A stretch of DNA of 64,000 nucleotides from JANLYC01 sp963815445 (GCA_963815445.1 CAWFGV010000011.1:1054001-1118000), one strand, 5' to 3'; positions 8,564-17,854 are shown, numbered from the stretch's first letter. Notes: a model not told the origin generated them from the letters alone. A program made the numbers and translations.

Positions 8564-8591
8564 GACCGCGGGCCCCATTCGGCCCGCGGTC
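8564..8591. terminator. Bidirectional hairpin between convergent genes
   Basis: Arms 8564-8574 (GACCGCGGGCC) and 8581-8591 pair perfectly over 11 bases with a 6-base loop. It lies between the stop of the secreted protein and the stop of the PPK2 gene on the other strand, and could terminate both. Confidence 0.7.
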
Positions 8592-9453
8592 AGGTGGCGG
8601 CGAGCCTTGCTCGTTGCTCGTCGACGTCGAAATCGCCGGGCGGATACTGGGGATCCATCGCGCGTAGGTGCTCGAGCAGGATCGAGGTGATCGCCCAGTT
8701 CCGGTACCACTTGCGATTGCTCGGAATCACGTAGAACGGAGCGGCCTCGGTGTTGCATCGCTCGAGGGCGATGGCGTACGCCGCCATGTAGTCGTCCCAG
8801 CGAGCCCGCTCGTCGATGTCGCCAGGGTTGAACTTCCAGTGCTTGGTCGGGTCGTCCAGCCGCTCGGCCAACCGGTCGCGCTGCTCGTCCTTGGAGATGT
8901 GCAGCATGCACGTGATGACCCGGGTGCCACGACCGAGCAGCTCGAGCTCGAACTCGTTGATGGCGTCGTAGCGGCGATCGATCTCCTTCGCCGTTGCCAA
9001 TCCCCGCACGCGCGCGATCAGCACGTCCTCGTAGTGGCTGCGGTCGAAGATCCCGATCATGCCGGGGCGAGGCACCTGCTTCTCGATCCGCCACAGGAAG
9101 TCATGCGCGAGCTCGGTCTTCGTCGGCGCCTTGAACGCGGTGATCCGGACGCCCTGCGGATCGAGCAACCCGACGCAGTGCCGCATCACGCCACCCTTGC
9201 CGGACGTGTCCATGCCCTGCACGACGAGGAGCACGCTGCGTTCGACGGTGCCGCGCGACTCGGCATACAACCGCTGCTGGAGCTCGGACACCTCGGCACC
9301 CAGGGCAGCCAGCGCCTTCTTGCCGTCGGGCTTGTCGCCGTCGAAGCCAGGCGTCGCCCGAGGGTCGAGGTCACCCAGGTTCACCGGTCCGGGCGGAAGT
9401 CGGAGGACGTCGGACACACCAGCGGGAAGCACGTGCTCAGCCATAGGAGCCAT
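8590..9453 (-). CDS. ppk2: Polyphosphate kinase 2 family protein
   Basis: Transfers phosphate between polyphosphate and nucleotides. The 287-residue length is typical of single-domain PPK2 enzymes. Walker A is GMDTSGKGG (around residue 80), Walker B is IGIFDRSHYEDVL (around residue 135), and the lid segment continues with RVRGLATAKEIDRRYDAINEFE. The C-terminal WYRNWAITSILLEHLRAMDPQYP is also typical. Whether it phosphorylates AMP, ADP or both depends on subclass and cannot be told. The start at 9453 gives MAPMAEHV; ATG 9444 is equally plausible. It is divergent from the RibD-like reductase. Confidence 0.92.
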   Translation of the reverse strand: MAPMAEHVLPAGVSDVLRLPPGPVNLGDLDPRATPGFDGDKPDGKKALAALGAEVSELQQRLYAESRGTVERSVLLVVQGMDTSGKGGVMRHCVGLLDPQGVRITAFKAPTKTELAHDFLWRIEKQVPRPGMIGIFDRSHYEDVLIARVRGLATAKEIDRRYDAINEFELELLGRGTRVITCMLHISKDEQRDRLAERLDDPTKHWKFNPGDIDERARWDDYMAAYAIALERCNTEAAPFYVIPSNRKWYRNWAITSILLEHLRAMDPQYPPGDFDVDEQRARLAAT

Positions 9454-9530
9454 TGTCAGGGATGGTCACCGTGGCGGGTCCGGCCGGGGACCCGGACGAC
9501 CCGATGGACGCGAGGTGGCAGGATCGCGGT

Positions 9531-10283
9531 GTGCAGTCCTTGTTCCCGACGTCGCCGAACGAGGTGACCCCTGACGACCTCATCGAGCTGTACGCCTACC
9601 CCTCGGAGCGCACCTGGGTCCGGGCGAACTTCGTGTCGACGCTCGATGGGTCGGCACAGGGCGCCGAGAGTCGGTCCGGTGCATTGTCCAGTGGAGCCGA
9701 TCAGGCGGTGTTCGCGCTGCTCCGGTCGTTGGCCGACGTGATCCTGGTCGGCGGTCGGACGGCGCGCATCGAGGGCTACCAGCCGGTCCTGACGAGCGAG
9801 GTCGACGTCGCATTACGAGCCCGGCTCGGTCTCACCTCGACACCTGCGATCGCGGTGGTGTCGCGCACGATGGACCTCGACCCCGCACTGCTCGCCGGCG
9901 GGGACGCGCCGACGTTGGTGCTCACAACCGCCGATGCGGCCGAGGAACACGCCGACAAGCTCACCGACACCACCGTGATCGATGCCGGCCGCCCCGACGA
10001 TCCCGTCCACGTGGACGCCGGTCGGATCATCGACGGGCTCGCCGCACTGGGCTACCAGCGCATCCTCTGCGAGGGCGGCCCCTCTCTGCTCTATGGCTTG
10101 GTCACGACGGCTCACCTCGACGAGCTCTGCCTCACGATCAGCCCGCAGCTCGTCGGCGGCGACCCGACCCGCATTCTCACCAGCGGGCCCTGGTTCGAGC
10201 CCTCCGTGCGGCTTGATCTGCGTCATCTGCTGATCGGGGACGGCGACCTGTTCTCCCGCTATGGCGTCATCAAGACCGGGTAG
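9531..10283 (+). CDS. RibD C-terminal/dihydrofolate reductase-like pyrimidine reductase
   Basis: Resembles the reductase half of RibD, which reduces the riboflavin precursor aminopyrimidine with NADPH. Of 250 residues, the visible motifs are WVRANFVSTLDGS near the N-terminus, ADVILVGGRTARIEGY, and LCEGGPSLLYGL late in the protein. There is no deaminase domain. GTG 9531 was chosen because earlier in-frame starts (9453, 9504) would run into the divergent PPK2 gene start and add unconserved residues. No other riboflavin gene is close, so a riboflavin role is not certain; this subfamily is widespread in actinobacteria as a lone gene. The LigC gene starts 11 bases downstream. Confidence 0.82.
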   Translation: MQSLFPTSPNEVTPDDLIELYAYPSERTWVRANFVSTLDGSAQGAESRSGALSSGADQAVFALLRSLADVILVGGRTARIEGYQPVLTSEVDVALRARLGLTSTPAIAVVSRTMDLDPALLAGGDAPTLVLTTADAAEEHADKLTDTTVIDAGRPDDPVHVDAGRIIDGLAALGYQRILCEGGPSLLYGLVTTAHLDELCLTISPQLVGGDPTRILTSGPWFEPSVRLDLRHLLIGDGDLFSRYGVIKTG

Positions 10284-10294
10284 GTTGACCTCTG

Positions 10295-11380
10295 ATGGAC
10301 CTGCCAGTCAACCCTCCGATCTCGCCGATGCTCGCGAAGTCGGCCAAGGGTGTACCCGACCCCTCCAAGTACCCTGACGGGCTCCTCTTCGAGCCGAAGT
10401 GGGACGGCTTCCGGTGCATCATCTTCCGTGATGGCGACGAGGTGGAGCTCGGCAGCCGCAACGAGAGGCCGCTGACGCGCTACTTTCCGGAACTTGTCGC
10501 CGCCGCCAAGCAGTCGCTGCCGCGACGGTGCGTGGTGGACGGTGAGATCGTGGTCGCGATGAACGGCCGGCTCCAGTTCGAGGTGCTACAGGAACGGATT
10601 CACCCGGCCGACTCGCGTGTCCAGAAGCTGGCGGCCGAGACGCCGGCGTCCTACGTCGCGTTCGACCTGCTCGCCCTCGACGACCGGTCCTTGCTCGACG
10701 CCCCGCTGTCCGAACGCCGCGAGCTGCTCGAGTCCGCGCTCTCGACGGCAGTGGCCCCGATCCACGTCACCCGGGCCACGCTCGACCAGGACACCGCGCA
10801 AGAGTGGTTCGGCAATTTCGAGGGGGCCGGACTCGACGGCATCGTCGCCAAGCCACGCGATGGCGGTTACCAGCCGAACGGCCGCGCGATGATCAAGGTC
10901 AAGCATGAGCGCACGTGCGACGCAGTGGTGGCCGGCTACCGCCTTCACAAGACGTCCACCGAGGACAAGCCGCTGCTGGGGTCCCTCCTGCTCGGTCTGT
11001 ACGACGGTGAAGGTCGCCTCCAGCACATCGGCGTCTCGGCCGCGTTCGCGGCCGCGCGGCGAGCCGAGCTGATCACCGAGCTCGAGCCGCTCCTCATCGA
11101 CCCGAAGGACCACCCCTGGCGGGAGTGGGCCGAGGCAGAGGCGCACGAGAAGGGCAGGCTTCCCGGCGCGGTCTCCCGCTGGAACGCCAAGAAGGACCTC
11201 AGCTGGATCCCGATCGACCCGGTGCTCGTCGTCGAGGTCGGCTACGACCACATGGAGGGAACCCGCCTTCGGCACACCGCGCAGTTCAAGCGCTGGCGGC
11301 CCGACCGGGATCCTGAGTCCTGCACCTACGACCAGCTCGAAGAGGTCGTCGGCTACGACCTGGCCGAGGTGCTGGGCTGA
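10295..11380 (+). CDS. ligC: ATP-dependent DNA ligase, LigC type
   Basis: Seals nicks using ATP. The 361 residues match the short two-domain ligases (M. tuberculosis LigC, about 358). Motif I is EPKWDGFR with the adenylated lysine K35; later motifs include SRNERPLTRYFPE, VVDGEIVV, GLDGIVAK and MIKVKHERTCDAVV. The C-terminal OB domain ends with RHTAQFKRWRPDR. There is no nuclease or polymerase domain. A LigD-type polymerase domain gene lies 1.6 kb downstream on the other strand. In mycobacteria LigC and a PrimPol-like protein work in repair of short gaps; a similar partnership here is inferred. Confidence 0.93.
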   Translation: MDLPVNPPISPMLAKSAKGVPDPSKYPDGLLFEPKWDGFRCIIFRDGDEVELGSRNERPLTRYFPELVAAAKQSLPRRCVVDGEIVVAMNGRLQFEVLQERIHPADSRVQKLAAETPASYVAFDLLALDDRSLLDAPLSERRELLESALSTAVAPIHVTRATLDQDTAQEWFGNFEGAGLDGIVAKPRDGGYQPNGRAMIKVKHERTCDAVVAGYRLHKTSTEDKPLLGSLLLGLYDGEGRLQHIGVSAAFAAARRAELITELEPLLIDPKDHPWREWAEAEAHEKGRLPGAVSRWNAKKDLSWIPIDPVLVVEVGYDHMEGTRLRHTAQFKRWRPDRDPESCTYDQLEEVVGYDLAEVLG

Positions 11381-11466
11381 CCTGGCGTGCCGCGCGTGCC
11401 CGGGGGTTGGGTCGCGACGCCGGGTAGGGGCATGATGGAGTAAGCGCCTGCCAACGAAGGAGCGTC

Positions 11467-11997
11467 ATGTACAACGTGATCGTGCTGGCCGAACAGGCCA
11501 TGAGCGCGGGGGACGCGGCCGAGGTGGTCTCCCTGCACGAGGGCATCGAGGACACGCGTCACTACCACGTCCTGATCCCGTGCGAGAACGCAGCCGTCCG
11601 CGTCGAGACCGCGCTGGGCGCGCTCGCGGCAAGTGAGGTGTTGGCGGCGCCACCGGTCGTGACCAACGAGATGGATGCCGTGGAGTCGCAGAAACAGATC
11701 GACGCTGATGCGGAGACGAGTGTGACCATCAGCACGGCGGCGATCCGGGCGCTCGGCCACGAGGCCTCCGGTGAGTTCAGCTCAGACGACCCGATCGACG
11801 CTCTCGACCGGGTCGCGTCGGCACAGCACGCCGAGGAAGTCATCGTGATGACGCGGCCGCACGTCGTGCAGGAGTTCCTGCACCTCGACTGGGCGTCGAA
11901 GGCCCGGCGTCGCCTCGGTGTCCCGATCCTGCACCTCGTCGAGCACGAGCCGATCGATGCCGAAGCAGGCGGCGGCGAGGGCGTCACCGGCATGTGA
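11467..11997 (+). CDS. Conserved hypothetical protein
   Basis: A 176-residue protein with a good Shine-Dalgarno (GAAGGAG, 4 bases before the ATG). The N-terminus MYNVIVLAEQAMSAGDA and the alternation of short hydrophobic strands (HYHVLIPCE, EEVIVMTRPHVVQ) suggest an alpha/beta fold such as Rossmann or universal-stress-like. No membrane segment or signal peptide. The LVEHEPIDAEAGGGEGVTGM tail looks disordered. I do not recognise a characterised family. It follows LigC by 86 bases and may be co-transcribed. Confidence 0.65.
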   Translation: MYNVIVLAEQAMSAGDAAEVVSLHEGIEDTRHYHVLIPCENAAVRVETALGALAASEVLAAPPVVTNEMDAVESQKQIDADAETSVTISTAAIRALGHEASGEFSSDDPIDALDRVASAQHAEEVIVMTRPHVVQEFLHLDWASKARRRLGVPILHLVEHEPIDAEAGGGEGVTGM

Positions 11998-12047
11998 TCT
12001 GCCGGCCCGTCGTCGGACCACCCACGGTCGGCGTGGCCCGACAACGA

Positions 12048-12347
12048 TCAGGAGTCCGAGGACTCCGTGTGCATGGCCCGGTGTTGTTCGATGTCCGCGT
12101 GCCGGGCAGGCACCTTGCCGCTGCAGAACAGGCAGACGTAGTTGTTGCCCTCGCGGGCAAAGCCCTCGAGGGCCGTGTGCTCGGGGATCCACTCGCCGTC
12201 CGGATGGATGGCGGCGGATTCGCGCTGCGCCACGTCAGGGACCCAGTCCTCGTGCAGGTTCTCGCCCTCGGCGCTGCGCGCCACCTCGGGAACCCAGTTC
12301 TCCTCAAGTTCATCGCTCATAGGAGTGACGGTACCCCCCTCAGCCAC
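12048..12347 (-). CDS. Small acidic protein with a C2H2-like zinc motif
   Basis: 99 residues from GTG 12347, or 90 from ATG 12320; neither has a clear Shine-Dalgarno, so the start is open. The N-terminal half contains three imperfect repeats around W-V/I-P (NWVPEVA, DWVPDVA, EWIPEHT). The C-terminal half contains CLFC, then an HADIEQHRAMH segment, a C-x2-C...H-x-x-x-H spacing compatible with a zinc finger. Such fingers are uncommon in bacteria but known in small actinobacterial proteins. Function unknown. It is convergent with the hypothetical gene before it, 50 bases apart. Confidence 0.6.
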   Translation of the reverse strand: MAEGGTVTPMSDELEENWVPEVARSAEGENLHEDWVPDVAQRESAAIHPDGEWIPEHTALEGFAREGNNYVCLFCSGKVPARHADIEQHRAMHTESSDS

Positions 12348-12421
12348 ATGCAGGCACGACCGAGTCCTGTCAGGATCCTTACGATCGCGATCTGGGCGTC
12401 TCCGAACCGGTCGACGTCCCC

Positions 12422-12943
12422 TTACCCGGTCGTGCGGTCGGTGTTGCCCTCGTGGGGATCCACGCTCGTCTGGTCCCGGTTCGTGGACTCCCCGGCAGGC
12501 CGCCCGGTCGAGTCGTCGGACTCGGTGTCGTGCCGGCCGCTCTCCTGACCGTCGCGATCGCCTACGTGCTCACCGCGGGTCGTCCCTGCGAGGTGAGAAG
12601 GGCCGACACCGGGGTCGTCCGGTTCGGTCTCCGGCATCTCCGACGCGGGCTGCTCCTCGGCAGGTGACGCCGTGGCGCCACCCGGCGTGCCGTCGGGATC
12701 CGGCGAGGTCAACCCCTCGCCCTCGGCGCGGTGGGTTCCCGCACCGGCACTGCTCGAACGATCTCCGGGGAAGTCCGCGCCCGTGCTGCGTCCTTCGTAC
12801 GGCGGGAGCGTGCTGCCGCTGGTGTCGATGTCTCCACCGGGCGTCGGGTTGGAGCCCTCGTGGTAGTCGTTGCCGAGCCTGCCCTGGGCAGGTGGGTTCA
12901 CGTTCTCGTTGACCTCGTCCGTCTCGTTGGACTCTGCCGACAT
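12422..12943 (-). CDS. Low-complexity acidic hypothetical protein
   Basis: A 173-residue protein starting at ATG 12943, 6 bases after GGGAG, which decides against the longer frame from 13000. The sequence is dominated by Asp, Glu, Gly, Ser, Thr and Pro, with no hydrophobic core, signal peptide or membrane segment, and is probably disordered throughout. The N-terminus MSAESNETDEVNENVNPP is typical. No function can be assigned. It lies directly downstream of the polymerase-domain gene on the same strand (77-base gap). Confidence 0.6.
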   Translation of the reverse strand: MSAESNETDEVNENVNPPAQGRLGNDYHEGSNPTPGGDIDTSGSTLPPYEGRSTGADFPGDRSSSAGAGTHRAEGEGLTSPDPDGTPGGATASPAEEQPASEMPETEPDDPGVGPSHLAGTTRGEHVGDRDGQESGRHDTESDDSTGRPAGESTNRDQTSVDPHEGNTDRTTG

Positions 12944-13019
12944 GGCCAGCTCCCTTCGTGGATGCGTACCGCGCACGTACCCACAAGCAGGGCGCCTCAA
13001 TCCCGACGGGCCTGCGAAG

Positions 13020-14099
13020 TCACCCGCCCTCGGGCTTCGGCCAGTTGTCCTGGTTCATGCGACTGGGCTGGACGCGTGGCGGTTCGCCCGCCATCTTCGG
13101 ATACTCGGGGGGATACGGAAGATCGCTCAGTCCCGCCGCCACGTCACGCTCATACAGGTCGAGCAACGGTTGCAGCGAGTGGTGCACGTCGTCGATGTCA
13201 GCATGCAGGTCGCCCAGATCTGCGAATCGCCTCGGCACCGTGGACAACGTGAAGTCCCGAGGATCGAGACCATCGAGCTCCTCCCACGTGACGGGCGTCG
13301 ACACCGGAGCACCCGGCAGGGGTCGCAGCGAGTACGCGCTGGCAATCGTGCGATCACGAGCGTTCTGGTTGTAGTCGACGAAGATCTTCTCGCCGCGTTC
13401 CTCCTTCCACCAGTTCGTCGTCACCAGCCCCGGCATGCGACGGGCGAGCTCGCGGCCGAAGGCGATGGCGGCATGGCGTACGTCGGTGAACGTCCACCGC
13501 GGCTCGACACGGATGTAGATGTGGATGCCACGGTTTCCCGACGTCTTCGGGAAGCCGCGAATCCCGAGGTCCTCGAGCAGTCCACGCGCCTCCCCCGCCA
13601 CGACGACCGCATCGGCGAAGCCCGTGCCCGGCTGTGGATCGAGGTCGAGCCGCAGCTCGTCCGGATGCTCGACGTCCGCACGACGCACCGGCCACGGGTG
13701 GAACGTGATCGTCCCGATCTGGGCGGCCCAGGCAGCGACCGCTGCCTCGGTTGGACACACCTCGTCGGCCGACCGACCGGACGGGAACTGGATCGTGGCC
13801 GTCTCGACGTACGCGGGGGCGCCCTTGGGAATGCGCTTCTGGTAGAACGCGTCGCCCTGCCGATCCGTGCGCGTGGCCTGTTTGATGCCCGGATGAACGC
13901 CCTTCGGCCAGCGCTCGAGCGTCGTCGGACGAAGGCGGAGAGCACGAAGGATGCCAGGCCCGACAGCGGCGTAGTAGCGAACGACGTCGAGCTTGGTCGC
14001 CGCAGGCGTGCGGTCAGTGGCGGGAAACACCACCCGGTCGGGACTCGACACCCGCACCGTGGTGCCGTCCACCTCGATCTCGGTCGCCGGCGTCGCCAT
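13020..14099 (-). CDS. LigD-type polymerase (primase-like) domain protein, stand-alone
   Basis: An archaeo-eukaryotic-primase-like polymerase of the kind fused in LigD, which fills gaps and adds nucleotides in non-homologous end joining or short-patch repair. The 359-residue length fits the polymerase domain alone. The catalytic acidic pair is in LRLDLDPQPGTGF (around residue 150), followed by FPKTSGNRGIHIYI and NWWKEERGEKIFVDYNQNARDRT. No ligase or nuclease domain is attached and no Ku gene is in the window. LigC lies nearby on the opposite strand and could be the sealing partner. Confidence 0.92.
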   Translation of the reverse strand: MATPATEIEVDGTTVRVSSPDRVVFPATDRTPAATKLDVVRYYAAVGPGILRALRLRPTTLERWPKGVHPGIKQATRTDRQGDAFYQKRIPKGAPAYVETATIQFPSGRSADEVCPTEAAVAAWAAQIGTITFHPWPVRRADVEHPDELRLDLDPQPGTGFADAVVVAGEARGLLEDLGIRGFPKTSGNRGIHIYIRVEPRWTFTDVRHAAIAFGRELARRMPGLVTTNWWKEERGEKIFVDYNQNARDRTIASAYSLRPLPGAPVSTPVTWEELDGLDPRDFTLSTVPRRFADLGDLHADIDDVHHSLQPLLDLYERDVAAGLSDLPYPPEYPKMAGEPPRVQPSRMNQDNWPKPEGG

Positions 14100-14272
14100 G
14101 CCGACAGGCTAGCCGGGTGGAGGTCCGCCGGTGACGGGTGCTGGACCTGCCGCGAAAAGTCCACCGGAAGGATTCCCAAAGACCACCTCCGCCACCTAAG
14201 GTCGAGGCCGGTACCTACCGGTACCTGCCGATATCCTCGGTACTGCCTTCCTTCGCACCAAAGGACACTCTT

Positions 14273-17266
14273 GTGAGCGCACGTCACAAGCGTCGGCACT
14301 TCCTCGCTGTCGCTCTCCCCGTCACCGTCACAGCCGCCCTGATCGGTCTCCCTACCTGGCAGGCCGCCGCTGCACCGTCCACCACGTTGGTCGTCAACGA
14401 GGTCTATGGCGGGGGAGGTAACTCCGGCGCGACATTCAAGAACGACTTCATCGAGCTGCGCAACATCGGGACGTCGACCGTCGACGTCTCGGGGTACTCC
14501 GTGCAGTACAACTCCGCGACGGGTACCGGCGCGTTCCAGGTCACGAACCTCAGCGGCAGGCTGCCGGCCGGGGCCAGCTATCTGGTGCAAGAAGGTGCCG
14601 GCGCGGGTGGTACCACCGACCTGCCGACGCCCGACGCCACCGGCTCCATCAACCTGAGCGGGACCACCGGTCGGGTGGCGCTCGTGTCGAACCAGAGTGC
14701 CCTGTCCTGCTCGGCCGGCACCTGCGCGACCGCACCCGGCGTCGTCGACTTCGTCGGCTGGGGTAGCGGCACCGTCAGCGACTTCGAAGGCGCCAAGGGT
14801 CCGGCGAGCACCAACACCACGTCGATCACACGCGACAGCAGCGGCCGCGACACGGACGACAACGCCGCCGACTTCACCGCGCACGCCCCCGACCCGGTGG
14901 CGTGCGGCAGCGGTTGCGTGATCCCCCCGACGGCCGCCACCATCGCCCAGATCCAAGGCGCCGGGCACTTGTCGCCGTACGTCGGACAGGGCGTCACGGG
15001 AGTGACCGGCGTCATCACCGCGCGGGACGCCCGCGGCTTCTACGTTCAGGACCCGCGCGGACCCGGTGCGCCGGGGTACGTGACCGGCGCCAGCTCGGGG
15101 GTCTACGTGTTCACCTCCTCGGCACCCGCCGCAGCCTGGCAACCTGGTGCGTCGGTGTCGGTCGATGGGAAGGTGAGCGAGTTCCGCTCCGGCGCCGGTG
15201 GGCTGAGCACGACCGAGATCGTGACACCGAGCGTCACGGTCGTCGACCCGGACGCAGGCCCGGTCACTCCCACCGAGGTCGGACCCACCGGTCTGCACGC
15301 CCCCACCACGATCATCGACAACGACGCTCCCCCCGGCGGCCAGATCAATGTCGAGACGGGCGGTCAGTACCAGCCCAACGAGGATGGCATCGACTTCTGG
15401 GAGTCACTGGAAGGCATGTTGGTCGACCTCCCCGACGCTCGCGTCGTGGGGCCGACGAACACGACCTACGGCGAGACGCCGATCGTCCCACAAGGATCGG
15501 GGACCCAGACCAACCGCGGTGGCATCGTGTTGTTGCAGAACGACCCGAACCCCGAACGCATCATCCTCGACGACACCAGCACCGCAGTGCCGGCGGCCAA
15601 CGTCGGTGACAGCTACACCGACGCCATCGGCAACGTCGGCTACGACTTCAACAACTTCCATCTCGTGGCGAGCACGCCGCCGGTGCTGCAGCGCAGCGGT
15701 CTCGCCCGAGAGGTGATCCAGCAGGCCGCCAACGACGAGCTGTCCGTCGCGACGTTCAACGTCGAGAACCTCGATCCGACGGACCCACAGTCGAAGTTCA
15801 ACGATCTCGCCCACATCATCGTGGCGAACCTCGAGGCACCCGACCTCGTCGCCCTCGAGGAGGTCCAGGACAACAATGGCGCCACCGACAACGGCACCAC
15901 CGCCGCCGACCAGACGCTCAACCAGCTGACCGCGGCCATCTCGGCCCAAGGCGGCCCGTCGTACAGCTATCAACAGATCGACCCGGTCAACGACGCCGAG
16001 GGTGGCGAGCCCGGTGGGAACATCCGGGTGGCCTTCCTCATCCAGGACGGCACCCCACTGTCGTTCGTCGAGCGCGACCCGGGCACGTCCACCCAGGACA
16101 CCGACGTCGTGGCCGCGCCGGACGGATCAGCCCGGCTGACCCACTCCCCCGGCCGCGTCGACCCCGCCAGCAGCGCCTGGGCGTCCACGCGCGTCCCGCT
16201 CGCGGGCGAGTTCACGTTCGGCGGCCAGCCGGTCTTCGTCGTGGCGAACCACTGGAGCAGCAAGGGCGGGGACCAGCCGTTGTACGGCGCCAACCAGCCG
16301 CCCGTCCAGGGGTCCGAGCCCAAGCGCGTCACCCAGGCACAGACCGTGAACCACTTCGTGCACAAGATCCTCGCCGTCGACCCGCAGGCCAACGTTGTCG
16401 TCCTCGGCGACCTCAACGACTTCGAGTACTCCGACAGCGTTACCGCGCTCACCGAGAACGGCTCGACGTTGCTCGACCTGCCGACGACGTTGCCCGACCA
16501 GGAGCGCTACACGTATGTCTACGACGGCAACTCACAGGTGCTCGACCACATCCTGCTCAGCCAGGGCCTGGTCGAGCAGACCTACGACTACGACATCGTG
16601 CATGTCAACGCCGAGTTCAACGACCAGGCCAGCGACCACGACCCCCAGGTGGTGGACCTGCACCTCGGGCTCGCCGCGGCTGGGCTCACTGCATCGTCAT
16701 CACCGACACCGATCGTCTACGGTTCCAGCTCGGTCGTGTCCGGGACGCTGACCAACGACGACGGCACCGCGATCGGTGGAGCCACCGTCGTCCTCACATC
16801 GCGGCGCGGTGCTGATCCCTTTGCGACGACCGGCGCCACGACGACCACGGGTCCGAGCGGCTCGTACTCCTTCACCGTTTCGCCGGCACAGACGACCGAC
16901 TACCGCGTCGAGTTCGCCGGTGACCGCGACCACGCCGCCGCCACGAGCCCGACGGTGACGGTCGAGGTCGCGACCCGCGTGTCGCTGGCGGTCGGGAGCA
17001 TGGTGCTCAAGAAGGGCGACTCGACCATGTTCGCCGGCGTCGTCGCTCCCAACCACGAGGGCCAGACGGTCCTGGTGCAGGCCCTGCTGGGCACGGGCTG
17101 GGTGACGATCGACACCGTCACGCTCGACCAGGACAGCTTCTACAGCTACATCCTGACCACGTCGAAGAACGCGAAGAAGGGCACGACGTCGTACCGCGTC
17201 GCCAAGCCGGCGGATGGCGACCACGTCCTCGGTGTCTCACCATCGGTGGCCATCACGGTCACGTAG
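14273..17266 (+). CDS. Secreted ExeM/NucH-like extracellular nuclease
   Basis: A 997-residue exported protein. GTG 14273 follows AAAGGA by 8 bases and gives a classical signal peptide ending near WQAAAAPS; the longer frame from 14138 lacks this logic. Domains in order: lamin-tail domain (VVNEVYGGGGNSGATFKNDFIEL, roughly residues 35-170); an OB-like region (roughly 215-340); an endonuclease/exonuclease/phosphatase domain (about 480-800) with SVATFNVENL, DLVALEEVQD, NHWSSKGGDQP, VVLGDLNDFEYSD and ASDHDPQVV; and one or two C-terminal Ig-like domains. No LPxTG anchor is visible. Likely degrades extracellular DNA for nutrients or matrix control. Confidence 0.9.
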   Translation: MSARHKRRHFLAVALPVTVTAALIGLPTWQAAAAPSTTLVVNEVYGGGGNSGATFKNDFIELRNIGTSTVDVSGYSVQYNSATGTGAFQVTNLSGRLPAGASYLVQEGAGAGGTTDLPTPDATGSINLSGTTGRVALVSNQSALSCSAGTCATAPGVVDFVGWGSGTVSDFEGAKGPASTNTTSITRDSSGRDTDDNAADFTAHAPDPVACGSGCVIPPTAATIAQIQGAGHLSPYVGQGVTGVTGVITARDARGFYVQDPRGPGAPGYVTGASSGVYVFTSSAPAAAWQPGASVSVDGKVSEFRSGAGGLSTTEIVTPSVTVVDPDAGPVTPTEVGPTGLHAPTTIIDNDAPPGGQINVETGGQYQPNEDGIDFWESLEGMLVDLPDARVVGPTNTTYGETPIVPQGSGTQTNRGGIVLLQNDPNPERIILDDTSTAVPAANVGDSYTDAIGNVGYDFNNFHLVASTPPVLQRSGLAREVIQQAANDELSVATFNVENLDPTDPQSKFNDLAHIIVANLEAPDLVALEEVQDNNGATDNGTTAADQTLNQLTAAISAQGGPSYSYQQIDPVNDAEGGEPGGNIRVAFLIQDGTPLSFVERDPGTSTQDTDVVAAPDGSARLTHSPGRVDPASSAWASTRVPLAGEFTFGGQPVFVVANHWSSKGGDQPLYGANQPPVQGSEPKRVTQAQTVNHFVHKILAVDPQANVVVLGDLNDFEYSDSVTALTENGSTLLDLPTTLPDQERYTYVYDGNSQVLDHILLSQGLVEQTYDYDIVHVNAEFNDQASDHDPQVVDLHLGLAAAGLTASSSPTPIVYGSSSVVSGTLTNDDGTAIGGATVVLTSRRGADPFATTGATTTTGPSGSYSFTVSPAQTTDYRVEFAGDRDHAAATSPTVTVEVATRVSLAVGSMVLKKGDSTMFAGVVAPNHEGQTVLVQALLGTGWVTIDTVTLDQDSFYSYILTTSKNAKKGTTSYRVAKPADGDHVLGVSPSVAITVT

Positions 17267-17387
17267 CGATCGGACAAATCAGGAGATCAGGGAGACCAAC
17301 CCGCTGGACGATCATCGAAGTGTTACGGATTCGTGGTGCCGCTCGACAGGCCTCGGCTGAGCTCGACTTCCCCCGTACGCTGAGGTC

Positions 17388-17837
17388 ATGGAGAGCACAG
17401 AAACTTCCACGACCGATGCGGACACCAGCACGAGTACGCACGTCACCAAGACCGACGAGGAATGGCGCACCGAGCTGAGCCCGCAGGAGTACGACGTCCT
17501 GCGCAAGGCCGGCACGGAGCGGCCATGGACGGGCGAGTACGTCGACACGAAGACCGAGGGTGTCTACCGCTGTCGAGCTTGTGGGGCCGAGCTGTTCAGG
17601 TCCGACACCAAGTTCGACTCGCACTGCGGCTGGCCGTCCTTCTGGGCACCGAGCGAGACCGACGGCGTCACGCTGCTCGAGGACCGCTCCCTCGGCATGG
17701 CGCGCACCGAGGTCCGCTGCTCGACGTGCGACTCGCACCTCGGACACCTTTTCCTCGGTGAGGGGTACGACAACCCCGATGACGCCCGCTACTGCATCAA
17801 CTCGATCTCGCTGACCCTGGAGCCGGCGAAACCGTAG
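17388..17837 (+). CDS. msrB: Peptide-methionine (R)-S-oxide reductase
   Basis: Repairs oxidised methionine. The 149 residues contain the zinc-binding pairs CRAC and CSTC, the substrate segment HCGWPSFW, DSHLGHLF, and the catalytic cysteine C136 in RYCINSISL. The first 22 residues are an acidic Thr/Ser-rich extension absent from many homologues and probably disordered. It is a lone gene, convergent with the DinB-like gene (17 bases apart). Confidence 0.96.
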   Translation: MESTETSTTDADTSTSTHVTKTDEEWRTELSPQEYDVLRKAGTERPWTGEYVDTKTEGVYRCRACGAELFRSDTKFDSHCGWPSFWAPSETDGVTLLEDRSLGMARTEVRCSTCDSHLGHLFLGEGYDNPDDARYCINSISLTLEPAKP

Positions 17838-17854
17838 CCGAGGCAGAGCGCAGG

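Noticed and set aside
13421..15298. 625-codon minus-strand frame across the polymerase-domain gene and the nuclease start
   Set aside because: Low-complexity composition, no domain, and it covers the promoter and signal peptide of the nuclease gene.
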